DNA of 13,701 nucleotides from assembly GCA_002311915.1 (NCBI GenBank), contig DCAF01000069.1, positions 1,522 through 15,222 of the forward strand, read 5' to 3'. The notes under the pieces are model-generated. The model did not search any database and was not told the origin of the DNA. It worked only from the letters and a program-made list of their open reading frames with translations. Both the position numbers and the translations under genes were made by a program. This stretch comes from Sulfurovum sp. UBA1140 (GTDB lineage: Bacteria; Campylobacterota; Campylobacteria; Campylobacterales; Sulfurovaceae). Below, piece by piece: positions 1 to 7,223 of this stretch (the stretch's first letter is position 1; every line of letters starts with the position of its first letter).

Positions 1-258
1 TTTCAATGGGTAAATCCAAAAGCATGGGTTATGGTCATAACGGCTATGGGTTCGTTTATCACCTCTAAAGAGAATGCTTTTCTACAAGTGTTGGTTATTG
101 CATTTACCTATTTGCTCATAGGGTTTTTGTCAACAAATTTTTGGGCTTTGGGTGGGTTTTATTTACAGAGGTTTATTTCTAATGAAAAGAGAGTTAGAGT
201 TTTCAATATTGTAATGGCATTGCTGATAGTTTTTTCGGTTGTGCCGTTTGTTTTTTAA
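1..258 (+). CDS. LysE/RhtB-family exporter, C-terminal part (5' truncated by window edge)
   Basis: The frame is open from base 1 and encodes about 85 residues ending in TAA at 256-258. The first residues read FQWVNPKAWVMVITAMGSF. The 'QWxNPKAW' segment is characteristic of LysE/RhtB-type amino-acid and metabolite exporters of the inner membrane. Two further hydrophobic stretches follow (about VLVIAFTYLLIGFLSTNFWALGGF and VFNIVMALLIVFSVVPFVF), matching the final membrane helices of the family. The transported substrate cannot be predicted. An internal ATG at base 31 is not the real start, because the conserved motif lies upstream of it. A weak AT-rich inverted repeat (AAGTAT at 259-264, ATACTT at 271-276) follows the stop codon. 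Confidence 0.8.
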   Translation, partial: FQWVNPKAWVMVITAMGSFITSKENAFLQVLVIAFTYLLIGFLSTNFWALGGFYLQRFISNEKRVRVFNIVMALLIVFSVVPFVF

Positions 259-320
259 AAGTATAAATTAATACTTATTTAAATATAATAATTAATTAAA
301 AATTTAAATATAGGACTAAA

Positions 321-722
321 ATGAAAAAATTATCTATGATAACTATGGTACTCTTTGTACTTTCTTTAAACTCAGTACAGGCAAAAGGTTTTGGTAAAAA
401 AGACATTGTTAATTATTGTAGCAGTAAAAAACTTCCTACTTCAGGAAAACAGTTTAATGGCATAACTGCAGATAAAATAGTTATGAATTTACTAGCAGGA
501 AAATACAGTTACCCTAATGGTGGGGCATTGCTTCTTTTTACAAACAACTATTATATTTTGAAACTTCCTTCAAATAGAAACGGTATACATGGAACAAGTA
601 CAGATGACCTTATGGCTTCAGGTGGTATTCTTGGTGGTTGTAGTAAAGAACAACTTTCAGAAGCGATTAGTAAAAATTCTTTAACTACCAATTCCTTTAA
701 GTTGCTTAAGAAGTACCGTTAA
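321..722 (+). CDS. small secreted protein of unknown function (133 aa)
   Basis: Encodes 133 residues with a clear Sec signal peptide: MKKLS, then a hydrophobic stretch ITMVLFVLSLNSV, with cleavage likely after QA at about residue 22. The mature part of about 110 residues has only two cysteines (in NYCSS and GGCSK), which could form one disulfide in the periplasm. No domain was recognised. An AGGA ribosome-binding site at 312-315 is well placed for the ATG at 321. It stands alone, about 60 bases after the exporter and 270 before pstC. The signal peptide and ribosome-binding site make it a believable gene; the function is unknown. Confidence 0.75.
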   Translation: MKKLSMITMVLFVLSLNSVQAKGFGKKDIVNYCSSKKLPTSGKQFNGITADKIVMNLLAGKYSYPNGGALLLFTNNYYILKLPSNRNGIHGTSTDDLMASGGILGGCSKEQLSEAISKNSLTTNSFKLLKKYR

Positions 723-744
723 ATCTTTTGATATAAGCTTATTT

Positions 745-919
745 TATACTCACAATGAAGAGTTGGTTCCCAAGTATAAAGCCTATGGATTTGATTTGGT
801 ATTTCATTAGGTTGATTTGAATATTGGGCTAGATAGCATTGAAAAAGTTTTAAAAGGGGGAGCATAGTATGTTTCAAAGAGAACGAGAGATTATTGAAGA
901 TATTGGGATAATGTTGTAA
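745..919 (+). pseudogene. possible decayed reading frame
   Basis: Frame 745 has protein-like runs: HNEELVPKYKAYGFDLVFH, a TAG at 808-810, then VDLNIGLDSIEKVLKGGA, a TAG at 865-867, then YVSK. An ATG frame at 869-919 continues with REIIEDIGIML and TAA. The pieces resemble the end of a response-regulator receiver domain and its linker (compare '...KVLKGGxYVS...'), broken by two stops and a shift. This is inference from amino-acid flavour only. The stretch could simply be intergenic. The rest of 723-994 shows nothing else clear. Confidence 0.25.
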
Positions 920-994
920 GATTGTTATTCCCCTTGTTATCAAATTGTTACCATATAAAAGTATTATAAAGCCAATATATTACAAAGGCAAACA

Positions 995-1846
995 ATGGGT
1001 GGAAGACTCTTTAAAAATTTCTCGTTTTTCTCGGCAACACTCTCGTTTTTTATTCTAATTGGTATTTTTTCTATTCTGTTCACATACGCACAAGAGTCAC
1101 TCCATGAATTTGGTTTTGACTTTCTGTTCAATGAGACTTGGGAAGTCGATGAGGATGATGAAGGGGGTATTTTTGGTGGTTTTGTACCAATAGTGGGTAC
1201 ACTACTTAGTACACTAATCGCCATGGCGATTGCAACACCTTTGGCGATGGGAATTGCTATTTTCCTTACAGAGATTGCTCATGACAAGTTGGTTAAACCT
1301 GTTTCGATTGCCATTGAATTACTCGCAGCCATTCCAAGTATTATCTACGGTATGTGGGGACTTTTCTACTTTGCACCTATTGTTCAGTCTACTATTGGTG
1401 GTAATGGGGTTGGGCTTTTAACGGCGGGTATGGTCTTGGCGATTATGATTATCCCGTTTATGGCGGCGATTACGCGTGATTCGATGAATACCGTACCTGA
1501 TGTTCTTAAAGAGTCAGCATACGCAATGGGAGCAACCAAGTTCGAGGTCATTAAAGATGTGGTTATGCCGTACTCTAAAGGTGGGATTATCGGTTCAATT
1601 ATCTTGGCGTTAGGTCGTGCTTTAGGAGAGACGATGGCGGTTGCGTTCTTGATTGGTTCAATTATGTCCATTCCAAGTTCGATTACCGATCCAACGACTT
1701 CGATACCTGTTCTTTTGGCAAACAACTTTGCAGAAGCAGATGGTTTAGAGATGAGTTCAATGTATTATCTAGCACTATTTTTGTTTGTGGTTAGCTTTGC
1801 GATTATTTCAGTAGCAAAACTCTATTTCTTACGAAATAAAGCATAA
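995..1846 (+). CDS. pstC: phosphate ABC transporter permease PstC
   Basis: One of the two inner-membrane permease subunits of the PstSCAB high-affinity phosphate importer. The 283-residue product has an N-terminal membrane anchor (about 9-31), an acidic periplasmic loop (about 41-57, WEVDEDDEGG), and then the typical permease core. The cytoplasmic EAA-type loop that docks on the PstB ATPase is seen at about 173-185 (ESAYAMGATKFEV), followed by the family-typical GRALGETMAV at about 207-216. Length is at the short end for PstC. Only a weak ribosome-binding site (AAAGG) precedes the ATG at 995. pstA follows after 17 bases, so the two are probably co-transcribed. pstS is not immediately upstream. 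Assignment as PstC rather than another ABC permease rests on these motifs and on the adjacent PstA. Confidence 0.93.
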   Translation: MGGRLFKNFSFFSATLSFFILIGIFSILFTYAQESLHEFGFDFLFNETWEVDEDDEGGIFGGFVPIVGTLLSTLIAMAIATPLAMGIAIFLTEIAHDKLVKPVSIAIELLAAIPSIIYGMWGLFYFAPIVQSTIGGNGVGLLTAGMVLAIMIIPFMAAITRDSMNTVPDVLKESAYAMGATKFEVIKDVVMPYSKGGIIGSIILALGRALGETMAVAFLIGSIMSIPSSITDPTTSIPVLLANNFAEADGLEMSSMYYLALFLFVVSFAIISVAKLYFLRNKA

Positions 1847-1863
1847 TGGAAAAGGTAAAATAG

Positions 1864-2673
1864 ATGAATAGACTTTTATTAAACAAAATCGTATTGGTTC
1901 TCTCAACCCTCTCAGCAGTGATTGGGATTAGCTTCCTTTTTTGGATACTAGCAACGCTTAGTTACAAAGGAATCTCGGCTCTACACATTAGCACTTTTAC
2001 CAATGACTTGGTAGAAGGTGGAATCAGAAACCTACTTGTAGGGCAGTTTACCATGGCAATTATCGCTTCGTTTATTGCTATACCTATTGGGATGTTTGCA
2101 GGAATTTGGCTTAGAGAATACAGTAACAACTCACGCCTAGCCAATATTATACGAAACCTAAGCGACATTATGATGTCAGCCCCCTCTATCGTGATTGGTG
2201 TGTTTGTTTATGCACTTTTTGTCGCTCCATTTGGAAGCTACAACGGTTTTGCAGGGATTATCGCTTTGACCATTATGATGATACCTATTATTATCAGTAC
2301 CACTGACAATATGTTGGCTCTTGTACCCAAAGAGCTTCGTGAAGCAGGAATTGCCTTGGGGGGAAGTAAACACAAAATTATTACACAGATTGTTATTAAA
2401 GCTGCTAAAGTGGGGATTACAACGGGTGTACTTTTATCGTTTGCAAGAATCATAGGAGAGACAGCACCACTGCTCTTTACTTCGGCAAACAACCAGTTTT
2501 TTACGATGGATTTAACAGGACAGTTTCCCTCACTTACGGTCAGTATCTATAACCTAGCAACCTACCCAGATGAAGCAAGTCGTGAGTTGGCTTGGGCTGC
2601 ATCGTTTGTTTTGACGGCTATTGTATTGATGATTAATTTAACGGGGCGTTATATGACCCGACATAAGAAGTAG
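1864..2673 (+). CDS. pstA: phosphate ABC transporter permease PstA
   Basis: The second permease subunit of the PstSCAB phosphate importer, forming the membrane channel with PstC. The 269-residue product begins with a membrane helix (about 8-32) and carries the permease core: a SAPSIVIG stretch at about 105-112, the EAA-type loop REAGIALGGSKHKI at about 159-172, and the PstA-typical ARIIGETAPLLFT at about 194-206. The end MTRHKK is a usual basic cytoplasmic tail. AAGGT ahead of the ATG at 1864 serves as ribosome-binding site. The gene normally following is pstB, the ATPase. Here a hairpin and a new promoter follow instead, so the ATPase and the binding protein must be encoded elsewhere or supplied by another system. 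Confidence 0.93.
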   Translation: MNRLLLNKIVLVLSTLSAVIGISFLFWILATLSYKGISALHISTFTNDLVEGGIRNLLVGQFTMAIIASFIAIPIGMFAGIWLREYSNNSRLANIIRNLSDIMMSAPSIVIGVFVYALFVAPFGSYNGFAGIIALTIMMIPIIISTTDNMLALVPKELREAGIALGGSKHKIITQIVIKAAKVGITTGVLLSFARIIGETAPLLFTSANNQFFTMDLTGQFPSLTVSIYNLATYPDEASRELAWAASFVLTAIVLMINLTGRYMTRHKK

Positions 2674-2684
2674 GGTTTAAAAAA

Positions 2685-2742
2685 GAGGATAAATTTTAAG
2701 AGTTTTTGATACATTTATCCTCGAAAATTCGCTGTTTTTTAT
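2685..2742 (+). terminator. hairpin after pstA, probable terminator
   Basis: A perfect 9-bp stem, GAGGATAAA (2685-2693) with TTTATCCTC (2714-2722), encloses a 20-base loop just 12 bases after the pstA stop codon. A run of six T starts about 13 bases beyond the stem, which is further than in a textbook rho-independent terminator. Position and perfect pairing support a role in ending or stabilising the pstCA transcript. Confidence 0.55.
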
Positions 2743-2749
2743 AAAAAAA

Positions 2750-2784
2750 ACTTCTCTTTACACAATTTTAACTATAATATATGC
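2750..2784 (+). promoter_or_regulatory. promoter of the NtrC-like gene, predicted leaderless
   Basis: A consensus -10 box TATAAT lies at 2773-2778, and exactly six bases separate it from the ATG at 2785. With the usual 6-7 base distance from -10 box to transcription start, the first transcribed base would be at or next to the A of the start codon. No ribosome-binding site can therefore be on the mRNA. The -35 region is poor, which is common in this phylum. Confidence 0.5.
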
Positions 2785-3522
2785 ATGAAACCTGTTCAAT
2801 TTTTAAGCAATTCTGCTCAAATCGCCAATATTATTAAAGGGCTAACCTTAACTAAGTCTCTTTTTGTCTCTTCTATTCTTATAGGAGAACGCTACACAGG
2901 CAAAAAAACATTGATTAAAACGCTATTCCCAAATACTATTTATGTAGATGCCTCTAATGAAAATGAACTAAATAGAGCTTTAGAGAGTTATGACGAAGTT
3001 GTAATTTACAATTTTGAAACATTAAACAATATTGAGAGCTTAAATTTTGAAAATAAACGTATTATTGCTATAGCCAATCATGTACATAACAGTGCTTTGA
3101 TTGCTCGTCGATTTGCCTTTATCTACCAAATGCCTTCACTTTTGGAACGGAGCGAAGATATAGAGATGCTGACGACATATTTTTGTAGTCATACAAAAAA
3201 AGAGCTGATGATTAATTTGGAAGTAGAGCTTGATTTAGAGCATATTGATTTATCTGAAAATATCAAGTCACTTAAAGCTTCTATCTATAAACAGATTGTT
3301 ACCAACAGTTTAACCGAAGAGGATATAGAGAGGATACTTTATACCTATTTGTACAAGAAGATTGAGGGAAATAACGCCTATCGGGAACATTTGGGTATTT
3401 ATGAAAAACCTCTTATTCAAGCAGGGCTAAAAAAGTTTAAATCACAACTTAAGCTCTCGGCCATATTGGGATTAAATCGAAATACATTAAGAAAGAAGAT
3501 TCATGAATACGATTTCGACTGA
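2785..3522 (+). CDS. reduced NtrC-like regulator with AAA+ remnant and Fis-type DNA-binding domain
   Basis: A 245-residue protein built like a sigma-54 activator that has lost much of its ATPase. Residues 33-43 (IGERYTGKKTL) match the Walker A loop. A hydrophobic strand before 'NFETL' (about 70-80) stands where Walker B should be, but lacks the acidic pair. The stretch ARRFAFIYQMPSLLERSEDIEML (about 107-129) parallels the conserved 'yRL..lPPLreR.EDI' segment. The GAFTGA loop that contacts sigma-54 is absent. Residues about 205-243 form a Fis-type helix-turn-helix ending in LNRNTLRKKI. There is no N-terminal receiver domain. It probably binds DNA and perhaps nucleotide without driving sigma-54 remodelling. 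Its 3' end overlaps the next gene by 20 bases in another frame, so the two are translationally coupled. Confidence 0.75.
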   Translation: MKPVQFLSNSAQIANIIKGLTLTKSLFVSSILIGERYTGKKTLIKTLFPNTIYVDASNENELNRALESYDEVVIYNFETLNNIESLNFENKRIIAIANHVHNSALIARRFAFIYQMPSLLERSEDIEMLTTYFCSHTKKELMINLEVELDLEHIDLSENIKSLKASIYKQIVTNSLTEEDIERILYTYLYKKIEGNNAYREHLGIYEKPLIQAGLKKFKSQLKLSAILGLNRNTLRKKIHEYDFD

Positions 3523-4204
3523 TTTTCAATTTTTTATAGAGTATGATAGCAATCCTTTTGTGTTATTTAATGCAGGGGGTAAAATTATCTATTTAAATAG
3601 TTCTGCTGAACTTTTGATGGGGTCATGTTCACGAAAAGAGCTGTTTGAGATTACGCTTTCGTATGCACCTAAAACATTGGGATACAAAAAAACACTCATT
3701 GACCTCTCTTTTGGCTTTTTTGAATTCTACTCTATTAATGTTTTGTATAATAATGATGATGAGATAGCCATTCATTTGTACAACAAACCCATGGTAAAAA
3801 TAAATAAAAATGTGAATCTTGATGGGTACACTTTAACCGATTTAAACCTACTGTTTGAAGCCAATATCGAACTCTTTAAAATGCAATATAGTGGAAAAAT
3901 AACACTTTTTACCGATTATGATTTACCTAAATTTCAAGTACATCAAAACAATTTCTCTTTTCTATTACGCCTTCTTTTGGAACAACTAAAAGATTCAGAA
4001 AAAATCGAAATACTTATTAAGATGAAAGTGGGAGAGATAATTGTTGTGGACAAAAAAAGGTATCCTATTGTCATTCTTGAAATCAAAACCAATCGACGTA
4101 ACCAGAGTAATGATACTGAAATTAAAGAGATTGCTATGAAGAACTACATTAATGCTCATTTTCAAGTTAAGTCTATGGTTTTGGAAATTCCCGCACTTTT
4201 TTAA
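3503..4204 (+). CDS. PAS-domain protein with degenerate histidine-kinase-like C-terminus
   Basis: Encodes 233 residues. Residues about 9-95 look like a PAS sensor domain (FIEYDSNPFVLFNAGGKIIY, then LNSSAELLMG). Downstream, the helical stretch at about 110-130 and the segment NNFSFLLRLLLEQLKDSEKIEI (about 149-170) sit where a kinase would have its dimerisation domain and N-box. No phosphorylatable His in an H-E/D box and no glycine-rich ATP-binding boxes are visible. It is soluble, with no signal peptide or membrane helix. The ATG at 3503 lies inside the upstream regulator gene and is preceded by GAAAGAAG, indicating coupling, so a sensor-regulator partnership like NtrB/NtrC is likely. Signalling would have to be by protein contact rather than phosphotransfer. 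Confidence 0.7.
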   Translation: MNTISTDFQFFIEYDSNPFVLFNAGGKIIYLNSSAELLMGSCSRKELFEITLSYAPKTLGYKKTLIDLSFGFFEFYSINVLYNNDDEIAIHLYNKPMVKINKNVNLDGYTLTDLNLLFEANIELFKMQYSGKITLFTDYDLPKFQVHQNNFSFLLRLLLEQLKDSEKIEILIKMKVGEIIVVDKKRYPIVILEIKTNRRNQSNDTEIKEIAMKNYINAHFQVKSMVLEIPALF

Positions 4205-4496
4205 CGGGTAGAGGCTCTTTCTTTTGACAAAGCTTATCGGTGTAGAGTGTTCCAAAGGGTACCAGTGAGGCAATAAAAAAGATTAAGCTCTCTTTTTTAG
4301 AAAAAGGTGTACTTTTACTCGCTTCAATAAGTTGATAAATAAAGAACATAAACAAGGCTCCATGTACCATTCCTGCGATTTTTGTGGCAAGAGGAAAGCC
4401 AAACATGTATTTTAATGGCATGGCAATAAAGAGCAGTATTAAAAAAGAGTATCCCTCTATTTTATTGATTAATCGAAATTTTTTTAAATCAGACAT
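4173..4496 (-). CDS. DUF3817 family small membrane protein
   Basis: The 107-residue minus-strand product begins MSDLKKFRLINKIEGYSFL and continues through hydrophobic segments at about 15-32, 36-60 (FGFPLATKIAGMVHGALF) and 70-85. The 'IEGYSFLILLFIAMPLKY' and 'KIAGMVHGALFM' segments are typical of DUF3817 (YdzA-like) integral membrane proteins of unknown function. TTAGGATA just before the ATG at 4496 provides a ribosome-binding site. Its last 32 bases overlap the end of the convergent PAS-protein gene. The tail of about 25 residues is basic and rich in Pro and Lys. Confidence 0.85.
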   Translation of the reverse strand: MSDLKKFRLINKIEGYSFLILLFIAMPLKYMFGFPLATKIAGMVHGALFMFFIYQLIEASKSTPFSKKESLIFFIASLVPFGTLYTDKLCQKKEPLPVKKVREFPKP

Positions 4497-4565
4497 TTTT
4501 TATCCTAATATTTTTAAGTAGTATATCCAATCTACTTTAAGCTATAAGGTAAGCCTTTAGCCTAA

Positions 4566-4606
4566 TTTTGCTAAAATTCCAAGATTATTTATGGAAAAGG
4601 ATTGTA
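4566..4606 (+). promoter_or_regulatory. promoter and ribosome-binding site of tig
   Basis: TTTTG followed by C and TAAAAT (4566-4577) matches the extended -10 form usual in Campylobacterota, predicting a transcript start near 4584. AAAAGGA at about 4595-4601 is the ribosome-binding site for the ATG at 4607. An in-frame ATG at 4568 lies inside this promoter and so cannot be the translated start. Confidence 0.6.
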
Positions 4607-5899
4607 ATGAACATTACAGCAACAAAGACCGATACGGCAAATGTATTGGTAACAGCAAAAATTGAGAATTCAGATATTGAGAAAAATCTCAACAAACTTG
4701 CTAAACAACTTGCCAAAACTGCTAATGTAGATGGTTTTAGAAAAGGTAAAGTACCTGTAGCAATAATTAAAAAAATGTATGGTGAAAAACTAATTCAAGA
4801 CGCAGAAAATGAAGCAGTACAAGATATTATTGATGGTGCAAAAAAAGATTTAGAGCTTAAAGTAGAAGATATTATTGGTGACCCATCATTTAAAAAGTAT
4901 GAAAAAGTTGAAGATGGTGTTGATGTTGAGTTAACAATTTCTCTTAAACCAACCATTGAAGCCGAAGGTTATGATAAATTGGCACCAAGTTTTGATGAGC
5001 CTACCGTAGAAGCAGATGAAATTGAATCAAGATTAAATAAACTATTAGAAAACAATGCTCCTTTTAAAAAGCTTACTGAAGAGCGAGCCTTAGAAAAAGA
5101 TGACCAAGCAAGTTTTGACTTTTTAGGTAAAATTGATGGTGCTCCGTTCGAGGGTGGTAAAGCTGAAGGTTTTGAGCTGATTATTGGTTCAAATCAATTT
5201 ATCCCAGGTTTTGAAGATCAAATGATTGGTATGAATAAAGCAGAGACCAAAGATGTTACTGTTACTTTTCCAAAAGAGTATCAAGCCAAAGACCTTGCAG
5301 GTAAAGAGGCAGTGTTTACAGTAACCCTTCATGAAATTAAGGCTAGAGGTAGTGTTGAGCTTGACGAAGAGATGGTTAAAAAATTGATTCCGGGTGATGA
5401 TGATGCAACAGCTCAGACAGTAACCAACAAAATTGAAGAGCAGATTAAATCTGAAAAAGTTGCAAAACTTTACAACGAAGAGCTTAAGCCTAAATTGATT
5501 GAAGCGTTAGTAGCTGAGTACAACTTTGATCTTCCTCAAAATATTGTAGAGCAAGAGATTGATGCACAAGTGAATAAAAAAGCACAAGATATGAGCGAAG
5601 ATGAGTTGGCTGAGTATAAAGACAACAATGCCAAAATTGATGAGCTTAGAGACTCGGTTAGAGAAGATGCAACCAATTCGGTTAAAGCTACCTTCCTTGT
5701 TGATGCTTTGGCTAAAAAAGAGGGCATTTCAGTAAATGATCAAGAGGTTTCTCAAACCATCTATTATGAAGCGATGATGAGTGGTCAAGACCCACAACAA
5801 GTAATTGAGTATTATCAAACCAACAATCTTCTTCCTGCTGTTAAAATGGGAATGATTGAAGATAAACTTTTTTCTAAAATTATCGGTTTAGATAAATAA
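4607..5899 (+). CDS. tig: trigger factor (ribosome-associated chaperone/peptidyl-prolyl isomerase)
   Basis: Trigger factor binds the ribosome exit tunnel and shields nascent chains. The product is 430 residues from the chosen ATG, the normal length for the family. The ribosome-binding signature GFRKGKVP is at 43-50. An FKBP-type isomerase domain covers about 162-245 (DQASFDFLGKIDGAPFEGGK to VFTVTLHEIK), and the helical C-terminal chaperone arms follow (about 250-430). The start was moved from an upstream in-frame ATG at 4568, because that one lies in the promoter while 4607 has a good ribosome-binding site and gives the standard N-terminus MNITATK. It leads the tig-clpP-def cluster. Confidence 0.96.
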   Translation: MNITATKTDTANVLVTAKIENSDIEKNLNKLAKQLAKTANVDGFRKGKVPVAIIKKMYGEKLIQDAENEAVQDIIDGAKKDLELKVEDIIGDPSFKKYEKVEDGVDVELTISLKPTIEAEGYDKLAPSFDEPTVEADEIESRLNKLLENNAPFKKLTEERALEKDDQASFDFLGKIDGAPFEGGKAEGFELIIGSNQFIPGFEDQMIGMNKAETKDVTVTFPKEYQAKDLAGKEAVFTVTLHEIKARGSVELDEEMVKKLIPGDDDATAQTVTNKIEEQIKSEKVAKLYNEELKPKLIEALVAEYNFDLPQNIVEQEIDAQVNKKAQDMSEDELAEYKDNNAKIDELRDSVREDATNSVKATFLVDALAKKEGISVNDQEVSQTIYYEAMMSGQDPQQVIEYYQTNNLLPAVKMGMIEDKLFSKIIGLDK

Positions 5900-5922
5900 A
5901 CTACATTCCAAAAATATCCATC

Positions 5923-5974
5923 GTGGGCAAGAATGCCCACACTTCACTATACACCTTAAGTAAAAAAAGTGTAT
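5923..5974 (+). promoter_or_regulatory. two hairpins between tig and clpP
   Basis: The first is GTGGGC (5923-5928) with GCCCAC (5935-5940), a perfect 6-bp GC-rich stem with a 6-base loop. The second is ATACAC (5949-5954) with GTGTAT (5969-5974). Neither is followed by a T run, so they look like transcript-processing, stability or attenuation elements rather than a strong terminator. They may set clpP-def expression relative to tig. Confidence 0.45.
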
Positions 5975-6013
5975 GCTCCTATTCAATAATAAATTATCAA
6001 AAGGTACCAATTT

Positions 6014-6601
6014 ATGAGTTATATCCCTTATGTAGTAGAGCAGACTGGTCGTGGTGAACGAAGTTATGACATCTACTCAAGACTATTAAAAGACAGAATT
6101 ATTATGCTAAGTGGTGAAGTTAATGACCAAGTAGCATCAACCATTGTGGCACAACTTCTTTTCCTTGAAGCACAAGACCCAGATAAAGAGATCTATTTTT
6201 ATATCAACTCTCCAGGTGGGGTTATCACCTCGGGACTCTCTATATTTGATACCATGAACTATATTAAATCAGAGATTGTAACCATCTGTATTGGTCAAGC
6301 AGCGTCGATGGGTGCTTTTTTGCTCTCTTCAGGAACCAAAGGTAAACGATACGCCTTACCAAATGCAAGAATTATGATTCATCAGCCATCAGGTGGAGCG
6401 CAAGGGCAATCAACCGATATTCAGATTCAAGCACAAGAGATTCAGCGTTTAAAAGATGTTCTTAATCAAATTATGGGTGAAAACTGTGGTAAAACTGCTA
6501 AAAAACTTGAAAAAGATACAGAGCGAGATAACTTTATGTCATCTACAGAGGCTGTAGAGTATGGTCTGATTGATCAAGTTTTAACTAAGAGTTTTAACTA
6601 A
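6014..6601 (+). CDS. clpP: ATP-dependent Clp protease proteolytic subunit ClpP
   Basis: Serine protease subunit forming the tetradecameric chamber that works with ClpX/ClpA-type unfoldases. The 195-residue product has the catalytic triad in place: Ser98 in GQAASMGAFLL, His123 in MIHQPSGG, and Asp172 in ERDNFMS. The N-terminus MSYIPYVVEQTGRGERSYDIYSRLL is typical of the mature family start, with no long propeptide. AAAGGT upstream of the ATG at 6014 is the ribosome-binding site. It lies 114 bases after tig and 8 bases before def, a common arrangement in this phylum that ties proteolysis to nascent-protein maturation. Confidence 0.97.
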   Translation: MSYIPYVVEQTGRGERSYDIYSRLLKDRIIMLSGEVNDQVASTIVAQLLFLEAQDPDKEIYFYINSPGGVITSGLSIFDTMNYIKSEIVTICIGQAASMGAFLLSSGTKGKRYALPNARIMIHQPSGGAQGQSTDIQIQAQEIQRLKDVLNQIMGENCGKTAKKLEKDTERDNFMSSTEAVEYGLIDQVLTKSFN

Positions 6602-6609
6602 GGTTTGAA

Positions 6610-7125
6610 ATGATTCGCGATATAGTCATCTACCCAGATAAACGTTTAAAACTTATCTCGAAAGAGGTTACCCTATTTGACAATAAGCTTCATCAACTGT
6701 TGGATGATATGTACGATACCATGATTAATAAAAATGGAGTAGGCTTGGCAGCCATTCAGATAGGTGCTGATGTTCGTGCGTTAATTATTAATCTTCCACC
6801 CGAAGATGAAGAGCATGTCAAACAGTTAAAAGAGGACACCTTAGAGATTATTAATCCTGTTTTTGTCAGCAAAGATGGCTCTTGTAAACATCAAGAGGGG
6901 TGCTTAAGCATTCCTGGTATTTATGAAGATATAGAAAGAGCAGAACATGTGGTGGTAGAGTATCAAAATCGTTATGGCGAAAAACAGATACTCGACAATC
7001 ATGAGTTCTTAGCCATTGCAGTTCAGCATGAAGTTGACCATTTAAATGGTAAAGTTTTTATTGAAAAGCTCTCTTTTATTAAACGAAAAAAGTTTGAAAA
7101 AGAGTGGAAAAAACGGTTTAAATAA
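6610..7125 (+). CDS. def: peptide deformylase
   Basis: Removes the N-formyl group from new proteins as they leave the ribosome. The 171-residue product holds all three metal-site motifs: GVGLAAIQIG at 43-52, EGCLSIPG at 96-103 (metal ligand Cys98), and QHEVDHLNG at 139-147 (His140, catalytic Glu141, His144). The basic C-terminal helix (FIKRKKFEKEWKKRFK) is usual. AAGG at 6600-6603 overlaps the clpP stop region and serves as ribosome-binding site, so def is in the same operon. The gene ends about 100 bases before a convergent accessory gene. Confidence 0.97.
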   Translation: MIRDIVIYPDKRLKLISKEVTLFDNKLHQLLDDMYDTMINKNGVGLAAIQIGADVRALIINLPPEDEEHVKQLKEDTLEIINPVFVSKDGSCKHQEGCLSIPGIYEDIERAEHVVVEYQNRYGEKQILDNHEFLAIAVQHEVDHLNGKVFIEKLSFIKRKKFEKEWKKRFK

Positions 7126-7160
7126 TAACTATTAATTCCTTAAATCCAATCTGTACTTTT

Positions 7161-7210
7161 GGAATCGGCGTGTTTACACCCGAACCACGGAGGCAGAGCC
7201 TTCCGATTCC
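7161..7210. repeat. structured intergenic inverted repeat
   Basis: GGAATCGG (7161-7168) pairs perfectly with CCGATTCC (7203-7210) around a 34-base interior that is much richer in GC than its surroundings. The interior contains a sub-hairpin (CGGAGGC, AGA, GCCTTCCG with a one-base bulge) and the 17-base word TGTTTACACCCGAACCA (7171-7187), which recurs with two mismatches at 8042-8058. It lies between two converging genes and could end transcription. The repeat relation suggests a dispersed element rather than a simple terminator. Confidence 0.55.
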
Positions 7211-7223
7211 GAATCTACCAGTT

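Noticed and set aside
719..943. 74-residue minus-strand frame
   Set aside because: Composition is unlike a protein gene and it lies antisense to the possible decayed frame, with no ribosome-binding site.
723..994. Pho box upstream of pstC
   Set aside because: No pair of direct repeats at 11-base spacing comparable to a PhoB-type site was seen there.
4568..4606. Upstream in-frame ATG giving trigger factor 13 extra residues
   Set aside because: It overlaps the predicted -10 box (TAAAAT 4572-4577), has no ribosome-binding site, and the extra residues are not part of the family N-terminus.
7161..7210. tRNA-like reading of the minus strand (GGTTCGGG near a stem)
   Set aside because: No acceptor stem closes around a correct T-arm sequence and no anticodon arm can be placed.
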